The notes under the pieces were generated by a model. The model had not been told where the DNA came from and did no database searches. It was given only the letters and a program-made list of their open reading frames with translations. DNA of 64,000 nt, taken from positions 17,858,698 through 17,922,697 of the forward strand of contig NC_069085.1 of NCBI RefSeq assembly GCF_947172395.1, written 5' to 3'. Positions 1 through 12,600 of this stretch are shown in pieces. How positions within the stretch are numbered: the first letter of the stretch is position 1; every line of letters begins with the position of its first letter. This DNA comes from Bicyclus anynana (lineage: Eukaryota; Arthropoda; Insecta; Lepidoptera; Nymphalidae). The translations under genes and the position numbers were made by a program.

Positions 1-1756
1 CTTAGGAAAATTGAACCTTCGTCGACTTCATGTTGACATTTGACTCATTTATAGTAGACTAGCCGACGCCTTGTGGTTCAAACGCATGGTTTCCATTCTC
101 GTTAGAATGCGGGAACAGCCTACGACACTCACAAATAACGTGGCTTCTAGTGGTAAAAGAATTTTCAAAATCAGTTCATTCGATCCAGATATCCCCTACA
201 ATACCACAAACTTTACTTCTATAATATTAAGTATAGATTGTCAATGAGGAGTCGTGAAATTGTGCAGTGTAATGTGCTCACAAATTCACAATTAAGACTT
301 CTTAACTCATGACTCAGTTACTCGTCATTAATGGTATAATCCTAAATAATGTACCTGGTAAACACCAGTAAAAGTGTTTTAAGATCGGTTCCATATGTGT
401 ATATCCAAGGATTACATCCCACATTATCATTATCACAAGCTTAACTTCTTTAAAAGATACACTGATATAATAAAGTTAAATAGTTTGTTAATCTCTGGAA
501 CCACTTTTTGCAGTCGATAGATGAATGATTGAGAAAGGTTATTTAAAGCTGTTTATTTATTCAGTTTTACTTTTACAACGAGGAAATTTGCGGAGCCAAG
601 CTTGTTGTTTATTTAATTTAATTTTTACATCGGGTAAAATGCGGAGCTCAGCGATAGATAAAAATGTCATAATACTGTATTTATGCAAACAAAACAAGCT
701 TAACTTGATAATTTTAGATGGAAAAGTCCTTGAATTGTAGTAGTTATATTTTTCGAGACTAAGCTGTTCCACGTTTCATGATGGTCGGTCTTAAATAATT
801 ACCTTTTTTTTTTTTGAATGTTTATATTGTTTTTAACGTACGATAGAATATCTTTTGTTATTATCGTCCCTTACACTGATTTTTTTTTTTAATTTTTTTA
901 ATTTTAATTTTTTTTTTTTTTTGCTAATTAGTTCAATGAATTACGTTATCATACTCGTAAATGTTACAATAAGTAATCTATACTCTATATCTGATTTATC
1001 GAGGAAGGCTATATATATAGGCTATAAATTATCCCCGTATTCCAACCAATATTACAATAACTAAGACGGCTTCTCTTAACTACTATGCAAAACATATAAA
1101 TATATTCTTAGATAAACCCTTACTCACTTAGCTCAGTTTCATTAGGATTTTCTCTCATTGAATATAACACGACCCCTATTGTTTAGATTGATTTGACTAT
1201 TTTGTGTTGCCTTGAGTTAATTTTTAAATAAAGATCTATTAAGATTGTTTACTTGAAATTTTAATGTAGTTCTATGTTATCTTCGAATCCAGATAAAATT
1301 ATATTGTTTGCTCGTTGGCCCCGGTTGGTTTAATCCAGCTAAGTATATTAAGCCATATTATTGATATGAAGCAACAGTTATACAATTTCATTGCATCGTA
1401 TATTCTTATTCTTATTGCCAATAGGTTACGTGCACTTGTGATAATATATGTGTTTAGAAAGTATCTTGATACATATTGTGATTAAAGATTTTGCTCAATA
1501 TACGGAACTTTACTAATGATCTCGTTGATTTTATGCATACCTTTTTTGCTACGTAGTACGGTAACATGGTTTTGTTAACCTTTTCTAGCGGTATGTTTTC
1601 ATTTATATTTATATATAGTATTTTCTATATTTACTTGCCAGGGTGCTTTAGTTAGTAACTGAACTCGTGTTATTAATGATAATTTGACTGTTATGTATCG
1701 TTTTTTAGTAATTAAAAAGTCTCTTTTTGTATCATTAAAAATCTTAGGTTACTTTA

Positions 1757-1969
1757 ATTTTTTTTTAATTCTTTACAAGTTAGCCCTTGAGTACAATCTC
1801 ACCCGATGGTAAAGGACGATGCAATCTTAGATGGAAGCGGGCTAACTTTTTAGGAAGAGGATAAAAATCTAAACCCCTTTCGGATTCTACATGACATCGT
1901 ACCGGAACGCTAAATCGCTTGGCGGTACGGCGGTCTTTGCCGGTAGGGTGGTAGTACATAGCCACGGAA
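1757..1969 (-). repeat. SINE family A, truncated
   Basis: The sequence begins at a poly-T tract (the reversed A-rich tail) and shares its body with the other family A copies here (22196, 28572, 33902, 34044, 44695, 46540), including the reversed tail motif acaagttagccctt. The tRNA-like head is missing, so this is a 5'-truncated copy on the minus strand. Confidence 0.75.
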
Positions 1970-2231
1970 GTACATAGGCATTTTCTGCATCTGATTTATC
2001 TGAAGCATCAGAAAGACAAGAATGATTGCTTTTAATATATTACTTGCTTATAAAAATAAAATGAAGAAAATGGTGTATATTTAGTTTTAAGTACAATTGT
2101 GTACGAATTTATCATTTTCTATATTATGATCCTATGGCTCCACCCACACGCCTGATTTGTAAGTTGCTCTATCGGGGAAAGCTGTTTTGACTTTTGCAAT
2201 CTTGTTCAACAGTTAAATACAAGGTTTATTT

Positions 2232-2294
2232 TTGTCTCCGCAAGGACACATACTGAGCCCTTTGCTGTTTAATTTATATAACAGTGACTCATAG
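2232..2294 (+). pseudogene. Non-LTR reverse transcriptase motif relic
   Basis: One frame reads LSPQGHILSPLLFNLYNSD followed by a stop. This matches the (G)VPQGxxLSPLLFNxYxxD block that precedes the catalytic FADD/YADD motif in LINE reverse transcriptases. The flanking sequence is too decayed to assign a clade. Confidence 0.5.
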
Positions 2295-3174
2295 ATGGCG
2301 TCTAATATCTATCGGTATTGTAGGTTTTATCTGATATATTAAATGATTAATTTAGTCAGGGAAAATTCATACTATTTTCAATTTTAGTATTGAATATGTT
2401 CTAAACAAATCTGTTACTAAACTTTACACTCCTAATATATTTAAAGAAGCCCTTCATTAGATGTTTGTAACGTTATAAAATATATATAATATATAAATAC
2501 TTGTTTCATATATTTTGCCACTTATGAATGATATATTTTACAGTATAGAATGGTATATTTTCAATCTTGGCTCAGTTATTATCATTAATCATAATCATGT
2601 AACCGACTATGCTACTCCAATGCGGGTTGACTAGGGTGAATCTGTTCTTTAACAGATATTAATATTATGACCGGACACGATTCTCCGAAGGATGCGAGTG
2701 TAACACCAACGACTAACTTCTTAACTTCGAGCTGCTACTGGCAGTTCATGATCATGGTCCGAACTAGCCTCGAACCCAAGAGACCCGTAGCCGGTTTTCA
2801 TAACCTATTCTTGAGCGATTTTAAATATTATTTCACCAATGAAAGCTACCTTATCAGTGAGTAAAATAGGCTATATTTTAACTTACGTATTCTTACGGGA
2901 ACGGGAACTACGCGTGTATAACCGCGGGACGTCATTTATTACCATTAACAATGAAATATGTATCGCACATCGCTGAGTAGCACAGTTTTTCGCACATTAG
3001 TTAGCTGTTGGACATTTTAATTAGCGCGCAAGGTCGAACGCTCACGTGAGTGCAGCGCTTATTCGTACGAGTATCATAGACAGATAGCATGCGATAGCCA
3101 GACGTACCTCATCATACAAAGGATGAAAGTTTGTCAGTTCCATCTAAGTTTTATGCGCCTAGCATAAGAAAGAA

Positions 3175-3697
3175 CGTTAGCCAATTATGGAGTTTAGACC
3201 GTGGTAGCTTAGGAAGGAACGGTTCAAGGGTCCAGATCCTGAATTGACCGAGTAAAAAGTAAATTTTTTGATATTTTCTACGAGATACCTTGAGTTGTCG
3301 TCAGTTACCAGACCCTTAGCTTTGTGGTAATCTCCGCCACGAAGCTTCCACCTTCACACAGGAAGTAAAACTAAGTATAAGAAATTGTAATGATGTATTG
3401 TAAAATATAAAACTGTATGATTTTTTAAAAGAGCAACTGTTGAGTTTCTTGCCGGCTCTTCTCAGCAGAAGCTGCCTTCCAAATCGGTGGTAGAGTCTTT
3501 GCAAATAGTCAACTGATGTTTCAAAAGTGCTTGAATATTAGATGTTTTTCAAAGGGTTGTGACTGGGGACATGATTTGTCAAATTATGCCGAAGAAAATA
3601 TTGGAAATATACGCTAAATGCTTGGGCGGTTGAGTGGGTCCGAAACCTGGAACCTTCACAAAGTCACTTCAGTCCCAGCTCCATAATTGGTTAACTT
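3175..3697. mobile_element. Fold-back MITE-like element
   Basis: The ends are inverted: GTTAGCCAATTATGGAG on the left and CTCCATAATTGGTTAAC on the right. The left end and part of the interior are shared with 12463-12720. The interior (about 3305-3535) also contains a GC-richer stretch around cttgccggctcttctcagca that resembles a widespread lepidopteran LINE tail. No target duplication is clear. Confidence 0.4.
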
Positions 3698-6600
3698 ACC
3701 CGTGGTGGAAGTATGAACTGATAAACTTTCAGTTTTTATAAAAAGAAGCAAGTCTGGCAAAGTAGGCTCTTATTCAATCACAAAAATAGCTTCCACACGT
3801 TGGTTCCTTGTTTTTGTTTTGACAGCGCTTATTGCTTGTTCCTTTCACTGCCTCACACTCGTCTCTGAATACATTATCGAAATTGACAAGTGCATGTGTA
3901 TAATTACCATGTACAAGTGTGTTTTTGGTTGGTACTTGTTCAAGATTGGCGGGTATTTTCTTTTGGTACTATTCTTTTATTTGCCTTGAGTTATTTTTGA
4001 ATTCAAAATTTATATTAAAACAACCCAATTTGTATACGTCTTTGTTAGCTAATACTTTCCAGTAGATTAGGGTCTCCCCTATTTTCCTCTAAAGGATTCA
4101 AGCTATAGACCACATAACTAATCTTTCGATAAATAAAACTGTGTCGACCTTTGAACATTATATACTCTCGGCGTGTTAGATATTTGTGACATATAACATC
4201 CTTGCATATCGAGTGTCCGAGAACCTATCTTGTTTAGGCTCACTCCGCACTGCATTAAAGCCGACTCCGACTATTCTTAATCAAATTAGGAGCTTTTTAT
4301 GTTTCCTGGCCGCAAAAGAAAAAATGCGGAACCCTTATAGGGTCACCGTCTTGTCTTTCAGCCTGTCTGTCTGTCAATTACCCTGTACCTCTTTAACGCG
4401 TAGACGTATCTAGTTGAAATTAAAACTATATACTCGGTGTACAATCCCTTGAAGCTAAAGTTAAACATTGTCACCGTAAGCTTGCCAACCAAAAATTGGA
4501 GTAGCATGGTGGGACAGAGCTTCATATACCATCTTTTATGAAGAAGGCCTGGCTAAATAGGAAAAATAAGAAAGAAGAGAGAAAGAAAATGAATTTATTA
4601 AAATATAATAATAATCTGTTAATAATAATTAATAAGCTGGCAACGACGAAAATTGATGAGGATGGAGTGCGAAAAGACCCTTAAAGTGAATGTGAATACA
4701 GTCGTGATACGTACGACATTCGACCATATAATCGACTCGGGTCACGATGAACTTCCTCTAGCCCGTATCGTCCCGTAACCGATGATTCTGTAAGCTCCGA
4801 CGGTAGTTATCATATATTTGGTGAATACTGCTTATCTATTTATTTTACTATTCTTTACACATGTTAACTGTCGGTGATACAGTATCAATGAATTATAGTC
4901 TGTTTTGTTATGTTTTTGTAGTACCAAAAATCACATTTGTATTGATTATTTTTTTGTTTATCAATTTTGACTCAAAACCACTACCTAGCATCACCTTGTC
5001 ACCTTTTCATAGATTTAGGTACTCTTTACTTTAACTGAATCTGATTTAGTTATATCTGCAGATGCGGTTTAAACTTTAAACCTCTCATTTTTTAGGTTAA
5101 ACTTCTCTTGTGTGCAACAAAACACTCTTGCGTAAAACACTCTAATCACTTTTTAGCGGCCCGCGATATACATTCATTATTATTTTTTTTTATAAAATAA
5201 TAATGTAATAAACATATTATGTGATTGTACGATAATTATACTAACTTAACATAACAATATTAAAAGATCTGCTCCTCCGGATATGTGACTTTTAAGTGCT
5301 TAAATATAACCGACGGTCAAGAGTGACCTGAACCTTCTCCTATATATGAAACAGCCTATAGGTTGTATTTCAGTCAAGTGATTGTATCAATTTATCGATC
5401 ACAAACCCTACAGCTTTTGATCCTTCGAGCCGTTCTCTTCGTATTCAATTTTTCAGTGTCTTAATTGCCTCAAACCAGTCCGTATCGTTGATCGTTGTAA
5501 TGCAAACTAATTGGTGTAGTTTCGCTATTTGATCTCGAACGATAAAGTCGACAAGTAACACAGTCGCTCCATCACCCGGGCCAAATACCAGCTGGTTCTC
5601 AAAACAGATAGGTATCTGTAGCTCTGCGGTCGGAATGTTGCAGCAGTATTAACGGCATTAAGGGATAGTGTTCCAAACCGCAACCTATCGATTGCGCAAT
5701 CGAATACGAATCTATGCGCTATTGTTACACGGAATTGAGGAAACGCTTGCGTCCGTCTATTTATTTTGATGGTACCTAATGGTTGTAGGTATTAGGATCG
5801 AAAACTTTTCTTTGTTCGCTGATTTCTTCATAAATGTGTGATTCATTTACTCGGACTCAAATTACATTATATTAAATTATTTTATAGGTACGTTTTATTA
5901 TGCTGCATATATACACTAATTCATCATTTCCAATGTTTTGCATAGTAATAAATAATAATAATAAAATCCTTAATTCAGACGAAAAAAAGAGAAATTTAAA
6001 TCTACAAGCTTACAAACTAATAAAAAAGGATTAAAATTACTTAACGATGTACAATCATAAGTTAGTCTATTAATACTTAATTAATATTAAACATTCAGCT
6101 GAATGGGGGCCCTGCCTCAGCATAAGACTAAATTTCTCACGTCCCTCACTCCTTTCATCTCATTTCACCTTCTTATTGCTTTTTAGGCGGTTTGAATGGT
6201 CTGTGTAAAACAATATATTTTATTCTTAGTGCTGCTATTCAAGTTCTTCTTCTTCTTCCTAAAAGGTTGTTACCGCACTTAGTCATGTTATTCAAGTAGT
6301 AAATGTGTAATTAATTACATTTAAATGTCGTTAGGCAGCGACGTGCTCAAGTTTGTTTCCTAGGGTGTGGTATAGGGTAGGATTTAGGGTACAGTGCATT
6401 TTTTCATATATGAAGTGCACCTAATCCTTGTTAGGATTATGATCTTGGGACAATCAAATGGATGTTAACGAACTAGATATGATCGAGATAGATATGATCG
6501 AGTGCCAATGGATATGCGATCAGTGTGATAAAGCGTTCTACACAGCTAATTATAGCCACAAATAGCACCTATTAACGGATACTGCTATTTAACGGCGAAG

Positions 6601-7070
6601 CAAAGGTTGCACGTGCGTAGGTATATCGTGTATACGGCCGTCGCGGGTTTATTAACACCGCGCAATTATAAGAATCGACGTCGCGTAAAATTACGTTCCT
6701 TGTTACGTAAATGCGGCAATAAATAAATGACGGACGATCGTTTGTTTCTTAAACTGTTACAATAGATCGAGAGGCATGATTTACAGCGGAAAATTGGTTA
6801 AATATTTTAGGTTTAGTTATTGGATTACCGAAATTTTAACAGTTTTAAGATCTCTAAATCATGTAGTTAGTATATGAGACGCTTTGGGTGGACGGGTTTA
6901 ATTGATAACATATATTTTCATTCTAAACGCAGAATGAAGTAAGTATTACGATTATTTACTTGTTATATTTTCGAACTTCGATTTATTTCAAAAAATTACC
7001 ATAACATAGTTTTTATCCATTATTACTATACGAATGATTATTTATTCATTCGCATTTATTATATAGACTA

Positions 7071-7248
7071 GACTAGACTACACTAATATTATAAAAAATA
7101 AAGCTATGAATTCTTAGGAGTTAATCGTCTGAAACGATTTTAAAATTCTTTTACCAATAGAAAGCTACATTATTTGTGATTGGCTGTAGTTAGTATTCCC
7201 GTATTCCCACGGGAACGAAAACGAACGAAACTGCGGCACGTCTGCTAG
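7071..7248 (+). mobile_element. Helitron-like element, diverged
   Basis: It starts with a tactaatattata-type 5' end, has a middle segment with tattcccacgggaacg, and ends gtctgctag. This is the same layout as the better copies at 35836-36027 and 61741-61928. It is non-coding and non-autonomous. Confidence 0.55.
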
Positions 7249-7591
7249 AATAATATATTTCTATTTGCGTTGATTTCTAATAAATAGCCGTAGATATCAG
7301 AGTACGGGCTTTAAACTCTTTATTGGCTCGCAGAGAGGACTGAACTGTTGGTATCTACATTAGCATTATTAGATAACGTAGAAAGCTTTCTTTTCTATCG
7401 CGGAATTCCGTTAATATAAGCACTAATGATTTGACGAACACGTAATGTACTTTCGTCGTAGTTATTCTCATTAACAGCTGCTTTTTTCTGAATATACTAA
7501 TCTTATCCCACTTCTGATAACATCTTATAAGTGCTTGTTTGAGTTTTGAGAGACTTGAGATATTGTTAATCAGATAAAAGTATACAACCTT

Positions 7592-7810
7592 TTTGGTCTA
7601 GTAGTTGATTATTCGGGTCACGGGATGACCATTCGAGCATTCGAATCCCGGGCGAACTATCTTTGTTCCAAAAAATTCTCAGTTTACCGGAGGAAGTTAA
7701 TGGTTCTATCCCGCTTAACTCCACATTGGAGTAGGGTGTTGGGTTTAAGCTCCATGTCTCCTCTTCTATAAGGAAGGCCTGCCCTCCTTTAGTGGGTATT
7801 TTATATATGC
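7592..7810 (+). repeat. SINE relic, third family
   Basis: A tRNA-like head (ggtctagtagttgatt ... attcgaatcccgggcgaa, a box B-like motif) is followed by a body with ctataaggaaggcctgccc and an imperfect tail. Part of the same body recurs at 4495-4565 (gaagaaggcctggct). No intact tRNA cloverleaf is evident. Confidence 0.5.
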
Positions 7811-9430
7811 AGATGATAATGAAAATTGTACTACTATAAAATTAAGACAATGCTATTATAATTTCATTATATAAGCACGTTTAGGATACATACCATAAAG
7901 AGTTTTTTTTTTGTTTATAAATGTGGTTTTTAATTTTTATGATATGAGTGTACATAAAGACTATTCCATAATGGGTATGTGTCAATTAACTTTTATTTAC
8001 TTTATTGCCTATTTCAATTTTAAATGGCCCATTATTCAGTATATTTTACGGGCGTGAAGAATGAACAATTCAGTTCTCATAATAAATTGCAAGGCGCATC
8101 GAACTTTAATTAGAGGTTTTACGTCATTACCTAATGCAATTAAATTCCACCACGTAATATGTCGTACAGATATGTTAATTTGTTGACGACACTGTCATAT
8201 CTTTGGCGTGGATCTTTGCATAGTATCCGTTTGACCTACTGTAGACTGTACTGGGGTTGTACGATAATTATACTAACTCAAGATAACAATATTATCGGGC
8301 TATACTTACCTATTGGGGACTTTTCGTATTATCATGTCTCAATTTAGCCACAAGCCAAGGTGTCCTCGGTTTTGTCCGCGTAGATCCGAACAGTAGCCAA
8401 AGTAATTGCTTGTAACATCTGCTATCTACTAGTGAGACCTCTAAAATCGGTCAAGCCGTTTCAGAGATTAGCCGAAACAAACAAACCAATAGGCAAAAAT
8501 ACTCGCCATACATACATCAGCCTTTAATATGTTAGTAAAAAGTAATGTTACTTTTAAATTTCAAACAGACACTTCCTTTTTATTTATTTCTACCGTAATA
8601 GTATTATTTGACGATACAATAAAATCATTTTGTTATTTGCTTTATGATTATGCATTATAAATTAAATATTAAGACTTTACCTGTACTATATACAAGTAAA
8701 TAGTATGCAAACCATTGTATCTTGCTAATATCTGGCTGGATAAAGTGGTGAAAGAAGCATAATATATTTCTCAGTAGCATCTTTGTTGTTGCATAAAGAC
8801 CATGTTTATATGACGTGTATTTGACAGTCATCTATTTATTCGCGCAACTACTGAATACTTGAAGTTGTAATAAAGTGACGAAGATCGACGTAATTATCTC
8901 TCGCTAACGCGGACCGATTGTATACTGTTAATATTATTAAAATAACAGATAGAATAAGGCACGTGTGGTCGTTCAACTTTACTTATTTATATGCTGCCTT
9001 TATTACTCAACTCAGGAACATAATGTGATATAAATGCAGCGCCTTGGAAACTATCAGTTTTTTTTGGCAAATCAAACGTGTTTGTCAAATACTTTGATGA
9101 AAAGTCAAGTCTGACAAGCAAGTTTGTTATACATGTTTAGTTTGTTTCCAAATTCCAATTCCCTTTTAGAAAAATAATATATTGTGCTTACAGTGAACAA
9201 TACTTCAAACACTTTTTACTTTCAAACTATAACTTTTGATAAAAGCAAAGATCATACACCCTACAGTTTTTATAACATACTCGTAAATGTGTTCCCAAGA
9301 CTTCCCACCAACGCGATCGACGGATAAATAACTTTGCCAACTTTAAAGTGCTTTGTAGATACTTTGTTGAACTTAGCGAAGAAAAAGTTTCATAAAGTTG
9401 TGTGTGCATTACATTCGCGCGTGCCAGTGT

Positions 9431-9615
9431 ATATATAAAGACGCATGCGTATTAACAAGCAAGTGGTGTATAACATAAAGGTGTGCGCACATGAAGCGTA
9501 ACAAAGCGTCATAAAGGTGCGTGCACAGTGCGCGTGGTGCGCGCGGCGCGGGGCGCGGGTGTCGTGTGTCGTGATAGGTGCGCAGCGTCGCCAATGCGGC
9601 GGCGGCGCGGGCGCG
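9431..9615 (+). promoter_or_regulatory. Candidate promoter and 5' leader of the SUCO-like gene
   Basis: A TATATAAAG motif at about 9431 lies roughly 185 nt before the start codon, at the edge of an abruptly GC- and CpG-rich stretch (9500-9660) that contrasts with the AT-rich surroundings. The leader contains an upstream ATG at 9594 that is out of frame with the main ATG at 9616. The true transcription start cannot be fixed from sequence. Confidence 0.35.
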
Positions 9616-12600
9616 ATGTCGCCGCCGCGGGCGCTGCTGGCGGCGCTGCTGCTCTGTCAACTGCTGTCGTACGGTGGCCACCAAGGACTCACCAAGATAT
9701 TCTACACGTAAGCCACTCATTAACATATCACACATCAACAATATATAATGCGTTAGACTATTTCTGACGTACAACAATTTATAAAGACACGAGTAATACT
9801 TCACTCCATACAGATATACAGGCTGTTTATTTATATTGCTTCTGTACCGTTAATAGAATATATCTTCAGTACAGTCTATACTTTTTATGAAATGTATTTT
9901 TTTTTATAATTTTTGACTCCAAGAATAACAAAATAATGAACACATTAGTTTCAAACGCCACCACTGTAGCTACAGATGATAGGGTGGCCCTAAAATCAGT
10001 TATAAAGTAAACATCGTCCGTAAACGATAACTTTGGTATTTATTAGCTAATGAAAAAAAGAAAAAAATAAATGTCTATTAAATTTCATTTATGTACAAAA
10101 TGTAAAAAATTGCACACTCCAAAAAACTTCTTTTCTAGCTTCTTTTTTACTGAGTAACTTGCGAGTTATGTTTGGAGTATCTCTGCGTGATCGAATCAGA
10201 AATGAGGAGATCCGCAGAAAAACCAAAGCCACCGACATAGCTCAACGAATTTCGGAGTTGTAGTGACTATAAGCGGGGCTCATAGTACCTACGAAGAGAC
10301 ATTGGGACCCCAGCGTCCATCGATTTTCATGTGCCCCGCTTTGCGAAGATTAACTAACTAAAACTAACTTTGCAAAGAAATTTTAAATCTTCATAACAGA
10401 AAATAAAGTGAAATTGCCAACAACAACTTGGGGATTCCCCGAGTCTCGTGCATGATATCACTTTTTTTTTATAAAAAATAAAGATACATTTGCACATTGC
10501 CTATTGTTCACATGCATTTTGCATTCCAAGAATTTCCTTAATTACTTATTGTAGAAGTCAATAATAATCATTATCGTTATAGTTTATCGCAGAAAGAACA
10601 ACAATTGCCTGCGTTTTCATGTAGTAGGCAATAACTGACGTTGTTACGGTCTATTAAACGAGCGTGCGAAGTGTCTGCGTGATAAACGTATCGATGTCTT
10701 GTTTATTTGTTAAAATTCTTTAAATTCCTTGAAAAAGAACTTTAATCGCTCGTCAAATCAAATACCTGTGTAAACGCAACTTTATGTGAATCGGTTTTTC
10801 GCCTGCTTTTTTATTCTGCGTTGCTATATCATTTGTTTAAAGCCGAAGCATTTTACGTCTTCGTTTCTCTTTCATAAAATGAATTGAAAACGTGAACTTT
10901 AAACGTCCTTGAAATGATTTTACTCTCCATTTTTTTATCAAGAATATTACTTAGCCATATAAAATTAATATCTGGGCGACCGAGGTGAGGTGATACTTTC
11001 GACTTCAAGTAAGCGTAAAGCTTGCTTTAGAAATGGGTACGTCAATCAACGGGCGGGAATTGCATCCCAGACCTTTCAGATTTAACTCCTATTACGATGA
11101 TGGTGGGGCTTTTCATCTATATATAATCGAACTTAAAAGAAGTAGAGTTCCACTTCGCGAAAAATAAATATTCGAGATTAAAGTACCTATGTGCTAAAAG
11201 TAACTAACTTAACTAAAGCATCAGCTATTATTTTTGGTCTCTATCAATAAATACAATACGCAAGGCATTCCCACATACTCGTAAGTCCGATGTTCTCAAT
11301 TGATACAGTAATTGTCTCAATTGCCCACGTCCATTACAAATATGAATAGGGCCTCGTATTTTATTTAGACTGGTACCTACAGGACTCTAACTTATCACAT
11401 CTTTATATCACTTTCACGGCTTGGTCGTGTCAGTATATGACAGAATTCATTTAAATCATCTCATTACTCGTAATTTCACAGTAAAGGTCCCGAACTCACA
11501 TTTTAGAATTAGGATTCGATCCCTGCCCTACTATTGTCGTTTTATCTTACAAAACTAAAGTTCCTTTGAAAATGAACCATCCTGAAATGAAATGTAACGG
11601 TCAAAAAGGCTTCTTTATCTTTTTCTGTGATGTACTATCCAGTCGTCCAAAAGAGTGGGTCTAACATCATCGAACATTATTGGCATTTTTCGGGTCCTCT
11701 TTTTCCCAATATCTTTTTTTCTAAGGCTTAATCTTGTAAGCGAATTTGGATACTAGCTGCAAATATCCAAAGAAGACAAGTTTTCTACGCAAAATAACTG
11801 TCTTGTCCTATCAAAACACCATGAGCCGTGTATATTCATCATCAGCTTATTTTTAATAGTCCACCAGCGCCAGACCTTTCTCCTTTAGACCAGATTGGAC
11901 CCACCACGCTGCTTCAATAGGAATTATCGAGCCAAACCATGTATAACCGAAGTCAAATTAACTGTTACAAGTTAAACCGCAAGTCTTGCATTCCCTCGAA
12001 ATATACAATCTGTGTACGCACCTAGTAACTGCCCACGTCGCCGCGGCAAAGACGAGAAGTAAACCGGCTTACTTGCATTCCAGCATAGTTTAATCGAAAT
12101 ATACGATTATTGCGACTCTAAATTGTAGTGAAATAGTATTCGCAACGAACGGCGGAGGAAATACGCACTAAATCAGAAACATGTCGTCATAATCGAAAAT
12201 TTATTGTGAATATTTCCCTATTCGCGAAATGGATTGTTTATTGAAGTCATGAGATTCATAAAAGTCCTAATGTTTTGGAAGTAATCTATTTAACCAGAAC
12301 GTTATATATTATGTATGTATTGTGTACTCGACAACTAGTAAAACTTTTGGAAAGTTTAGGTTATTTTACCCGCAGCGTAGGTAATCATTGTAATCCACGA
12401 CATAGGTAACTTTGTCGTCTTTGACTTTGTTAGTCTATGCTCCTACCACAGTAAGTACGGTAGCCAATTATGGAGTTTAGACTTTAGTCGCTTTTGATAT
12501 TTTCCTCAGCATAATATGAGAAATCATGTCTCCAGCCGACAGTCACTTAGAACTTTCAAAGATTTTTTAACATAATTTTAAAGGTCCCTTTTAAAGGACT

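Larger units (their letters stand above)
1..9400. other. Gene-poor flank with repeat relics
   Basis: No exon with convincing coding character was found on either strand; open frames are 75 codons or shorter. The stretch is AT-rich and contains poly-T runs near 880-925, a truncated SINE (1757-1969), an RT motif relic (2232-2294), Helitron-like relics (about 945-1060, 2790-2935, 7071-7248), a fold-back element (3175-3697) and SINE relics (4495-4565, 7592-7810). A TATA plus initiator-like pair at 5341-5375 is the only promoter-like signal, with no ORF attached. The remainder shows nothing I can name. Confidence 0.6.

Noticed and set aside
855..1064. Phe-rich 69-codon ORF
   Set aside because: It is a translation of poly-T tracts next to a Helitron relic.
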